From positions 806,001 through 870,000 of the forward strand of contig NZ_CP007151.1 of the NCBI RefSeq assembly GCF_000830985.1: a stretch of DNA of 64,000 nt, written 5' to 3'. The stretch is from Marinobacter similis. Its GTDB lineage: Bacteria > Pseudomonadota > Gammaproteobacteria > Pseudomonadales > Oleiphilaceae. The notes under the pieces are model-generated. The model was not told the DNA's origin. It was given only the letters and a program-made list of their open reading frames with translations, and did no database searches. Of the stretch, positions 58,933 through 64,000 are shown in pieces. Each line of letters opens with the position of its first letter. Position 1 is the stretch's first letter. Both the position numbers and the translations under genes were made by a program.

Positions 58933-59535
58933 ATGAGCAACGACGAGAACCGCAACGAACAGGTTGAAGACGAGCTGAAGGAAGCAACTGAAGCTGCGGC
59001 CGAAGAGGCACAGGCCGAAAGCGAGGTTGTGGAAGGTGAAGAATCTGAAGTGGACGCATTGAGAGCCCAGGTTAAGGAAGCGCAAGAGCAGATGCTGCGC
59101 TCCCAGGCCGAGATGCAGAACGTGCGCCGTCGTGCCGAAATCGACGTTGAAAAGGCTCACAAGTTCGCCCTCGAGAAGTTCGTGAAAGAGCTGCTGCCTG
59201 TTGCCGATAGCCTTGAGAAGGCCGTTGAGAGCACCGAGGGTAGTGAAGATGCCGGTGAGCTGGTTGCGTCCATTCGCGAGGGTGTTGAGATGACCCTCAA
59301 CCTGTTCATGAACAGCCTTGGCAAGTTCAACGTCGAGCAGCTTAACCCTGTAGGTGAGCCGTTCGATCCACAGCAGCACGAAGCTATGTCCATGGTGCCG
59401 TCACCGGACGCTGAGCCGAACAGTATCGTAGCCGTGGTACAGAAGGGCTACCTGTTGAATGGCCGCGTTGTCCGTCCGGCCATGGTGGTCGTTGCCAAGG
59501 CAGAAGACGCACCAAAAATTGATGAGCAGGCTTGA
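58933..59535 (+). CDS. grpE: GrpE, nucleotide exchange factor of DnaK
   Basis: 200 residues. An acidic, Glu-rich N-terminus leads into a long coiled coil (ALRAQVKEAQEQMLRSQAEM) and NVRRRAEIDVEKAHKFALEK; the C-terminal beta domain has NPVGEPFDPQQHEAMSMV and VAVVQKGYLLNGRVVRPAMV. It releases ADP from DnaK. A sigma-32 promoter lies upstream. It is followed by dnaK and dnaJ. Confidence 0.97.
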   Translation: MSNDENRNEQVEDELKEATEAAAEEAQAESEVVEGEESEVDALRAQVKEAQEQMLRSQAEMQNVRRRAEIDVEKAHKFALEKFVKELLPVADSLEKAVESTEGSEDAGELVASIREGVEMTLNLFMNSLGKFNVEQLNPVGEPFDPQQHEAMSMVPSPDAEPNSIVAVVQKGYLLNGRVVRPAMVVVAKAEDAPKIDEQA

Positions 59536-59586
59536 AAAGCTGATTAAAGCGCCAATATAGCCAGTAAATGGTCAAAGCCGGGGTGA

Positions 59587-61539
<1,953 letters not shown>

Positions 61540-61563
61540 ATCTGACGTACATCAGGCAGTTGG

Positions 61564-61590
61564 AAAACGCGGGGGAGTCCCCCGCGTTTT
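61564..61590 (+). terminator. hairpin between dnaK and dnaJ
   Basis: AAAACGCGGGGG, a short AGT loop and CCCCCGCGTTTT. It has the form of a terminator with only four to five T, so it may reduce dnaJ transcription relative to dnaK. Confidence 0.75.
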
Positions 61591-61618
61591 CCGCGTTTAA
61601 AAAACAGGGTTTTAAAGC

Positions 61619-63577
<1,959 letters not shown>

Positions 63578-63719
63578 GCGTGAACGCAGGGCCTGGCATT
63601 TGAGCTGGCCGGTGATTATACATGGACAGAAAGCCGCACTTTTTTTACAATAAGGCGGTTTAACTGCACCAAGCGTGGTTTTAAAAATGCCCGGAGCGCC
63701 TAAGTCGTTCCCGGACAAC

Positions 63720-63759
63720 AAAAAGCGGGACGGAGTTTTGACTCCCTCTCGCTTTTTTG
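63720..63759 (+). terminator. rho-independent terminator before carA
   Basis: AGCGGGACGGAGT, a TTTG loop and ACTCCCTCTCGCT (twelve of thirteen pairs) are followed by TTTTTT. It ends the heat-shock/dapB transcript, so carA has a separate promoter. Confidence 0.9.
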
Positions 63760-63827
63760 CGACCTGAATTTGCGCTTGCGTTCCTGTTCGTGACGAACCG
63801 ATACGCCACTCGATGAGGATACAAGCC

Positions 63828-64000
63828 TTGAGCACACCCGCAATCCTAGCACTCGCAGACGGAAGCCTGTTCTATGGCACTGCCATTGGCGCTGATGGAG
63901 AAACCAGCGGTGAGGTAGTGTTCAACACCGCCATGACCGGCTACCAGGAAATCCTGACTGATCCGTCCTATTCTCGCCAGATCGTAACCCTGACCTATCC
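63828..64000 (+). CDS. carA: carbamoyl-phosphate synthase small subunit, start only
   Basis: The first 57 residues: [20 protein letters not shown], then [20 protein letters not shown] and [12 protein letters not shown], a clear CarA N-terminus. It supplies ammonia from glutamine to CarB. The start is TTG 63828 (GAGGAT upstream) in line with Pseudomonas; the ATG at 63813, in the same frame, would add five residues. The gene runs off the window. Confidence 0.93.
   Translation, partial: MSTPAILALADGSLFYGTAIGADGETSGEVVFNTAMTGYQEILTDPSYSRQIVTLTY

Overview
The window is a gammaproteobacterial chromosome segment that most resembles Marinobacter or a close relative. Grounds: two wax ester synthase/DGAT genes, a complete PQQ-dependent ethanol oxidation locus of the Pseudomonas exa/ped type, a tmRNA tag reading ANDENYALAA, an mqo gene, and the block ratA-rnfH / bamE / fur / recN / grpE-dnaK-dnaJ-dapB-carA usual in Pseudomonas-like gammaproteobacteria. 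The assignment is inference; there is no rRNA in the window.

Layout. 1-5.3 kb: a partial FFLEELY-type gene and an alpha/beta hydrolase (minus), a wax ester synthase, a BASS-type transporter and an EamA transporter. 5.5-33.4 kb: the alcohol oxidation island, with a porin, a NosP-like FIST protein and NahK-like hybrid kinase, the AgmR/ErbR-like response regulator, an SsuABC-like ABC transporter, a PedABC-like ABC export/uptake set with its YVTN propeller and periplasmic binding protein, cytochrome c550, a second periplasmic binding protein, quinoprotein ethanol dehydrogenase exaA, aldehyde dehydrogenase exaC, a NosR-like flavo-iron-sulfur membrane protein, pqqABCDE, a PqqH-like S9 peptidase, ercA and the ErcS hybrid kinase. 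33.4-42.9 kb: housekeeping and redox genes (fumC, a CarS-like protein, metallophosphoesterase, msrA, msrB, acyltransferase, CaCA exchanger, nhaD, mqo). 43-49 kb: an ATP-grasp enzyme, a large protein with a papain-like Cys/His/Asn pattern, an acetolactate-synthase-like TPP enzyme and a lipoprotein. 49-64 kb: cheV, exoD, ssrA, a second wax ester synthase, smpB, an SNF transporter, ratA-rnfH, bamE, fur, recN, grpE-dnaK-dnaJ, dapB and the start of carA.

How it works together. Ethanol or other alcohols would enter through the porin and be oxidised in the periplasm by ExaA with PQQ made by PqqA-E. Electrons pass to cytochrome c550, and the aldehyde is oxidised by ExaC. ExaA has the Asp-Tyr-Asp pattern of lanthanide-using enzymes. 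A repeated element TACTACCAAG lies upstream of the cytochrome, exaA and exaC, with related elements before the porin, pqqA and mqo. It is a good candidate site for the LuxR-type regulator, whose kinase inputs may be NahK (fed by the NO sensor NosP) and ErcS.

Quality warning. At least 22 genes, including dnaK, dnaJ, fumC, recN and exaA, are broken by what look like 34 one-base losses, nearly all from runs of two to four identical bases, with no convincing insertions. I read this as uncorrected sequence error, not gene decay. Broken genes are annotated below as whole genes with the break positions given.
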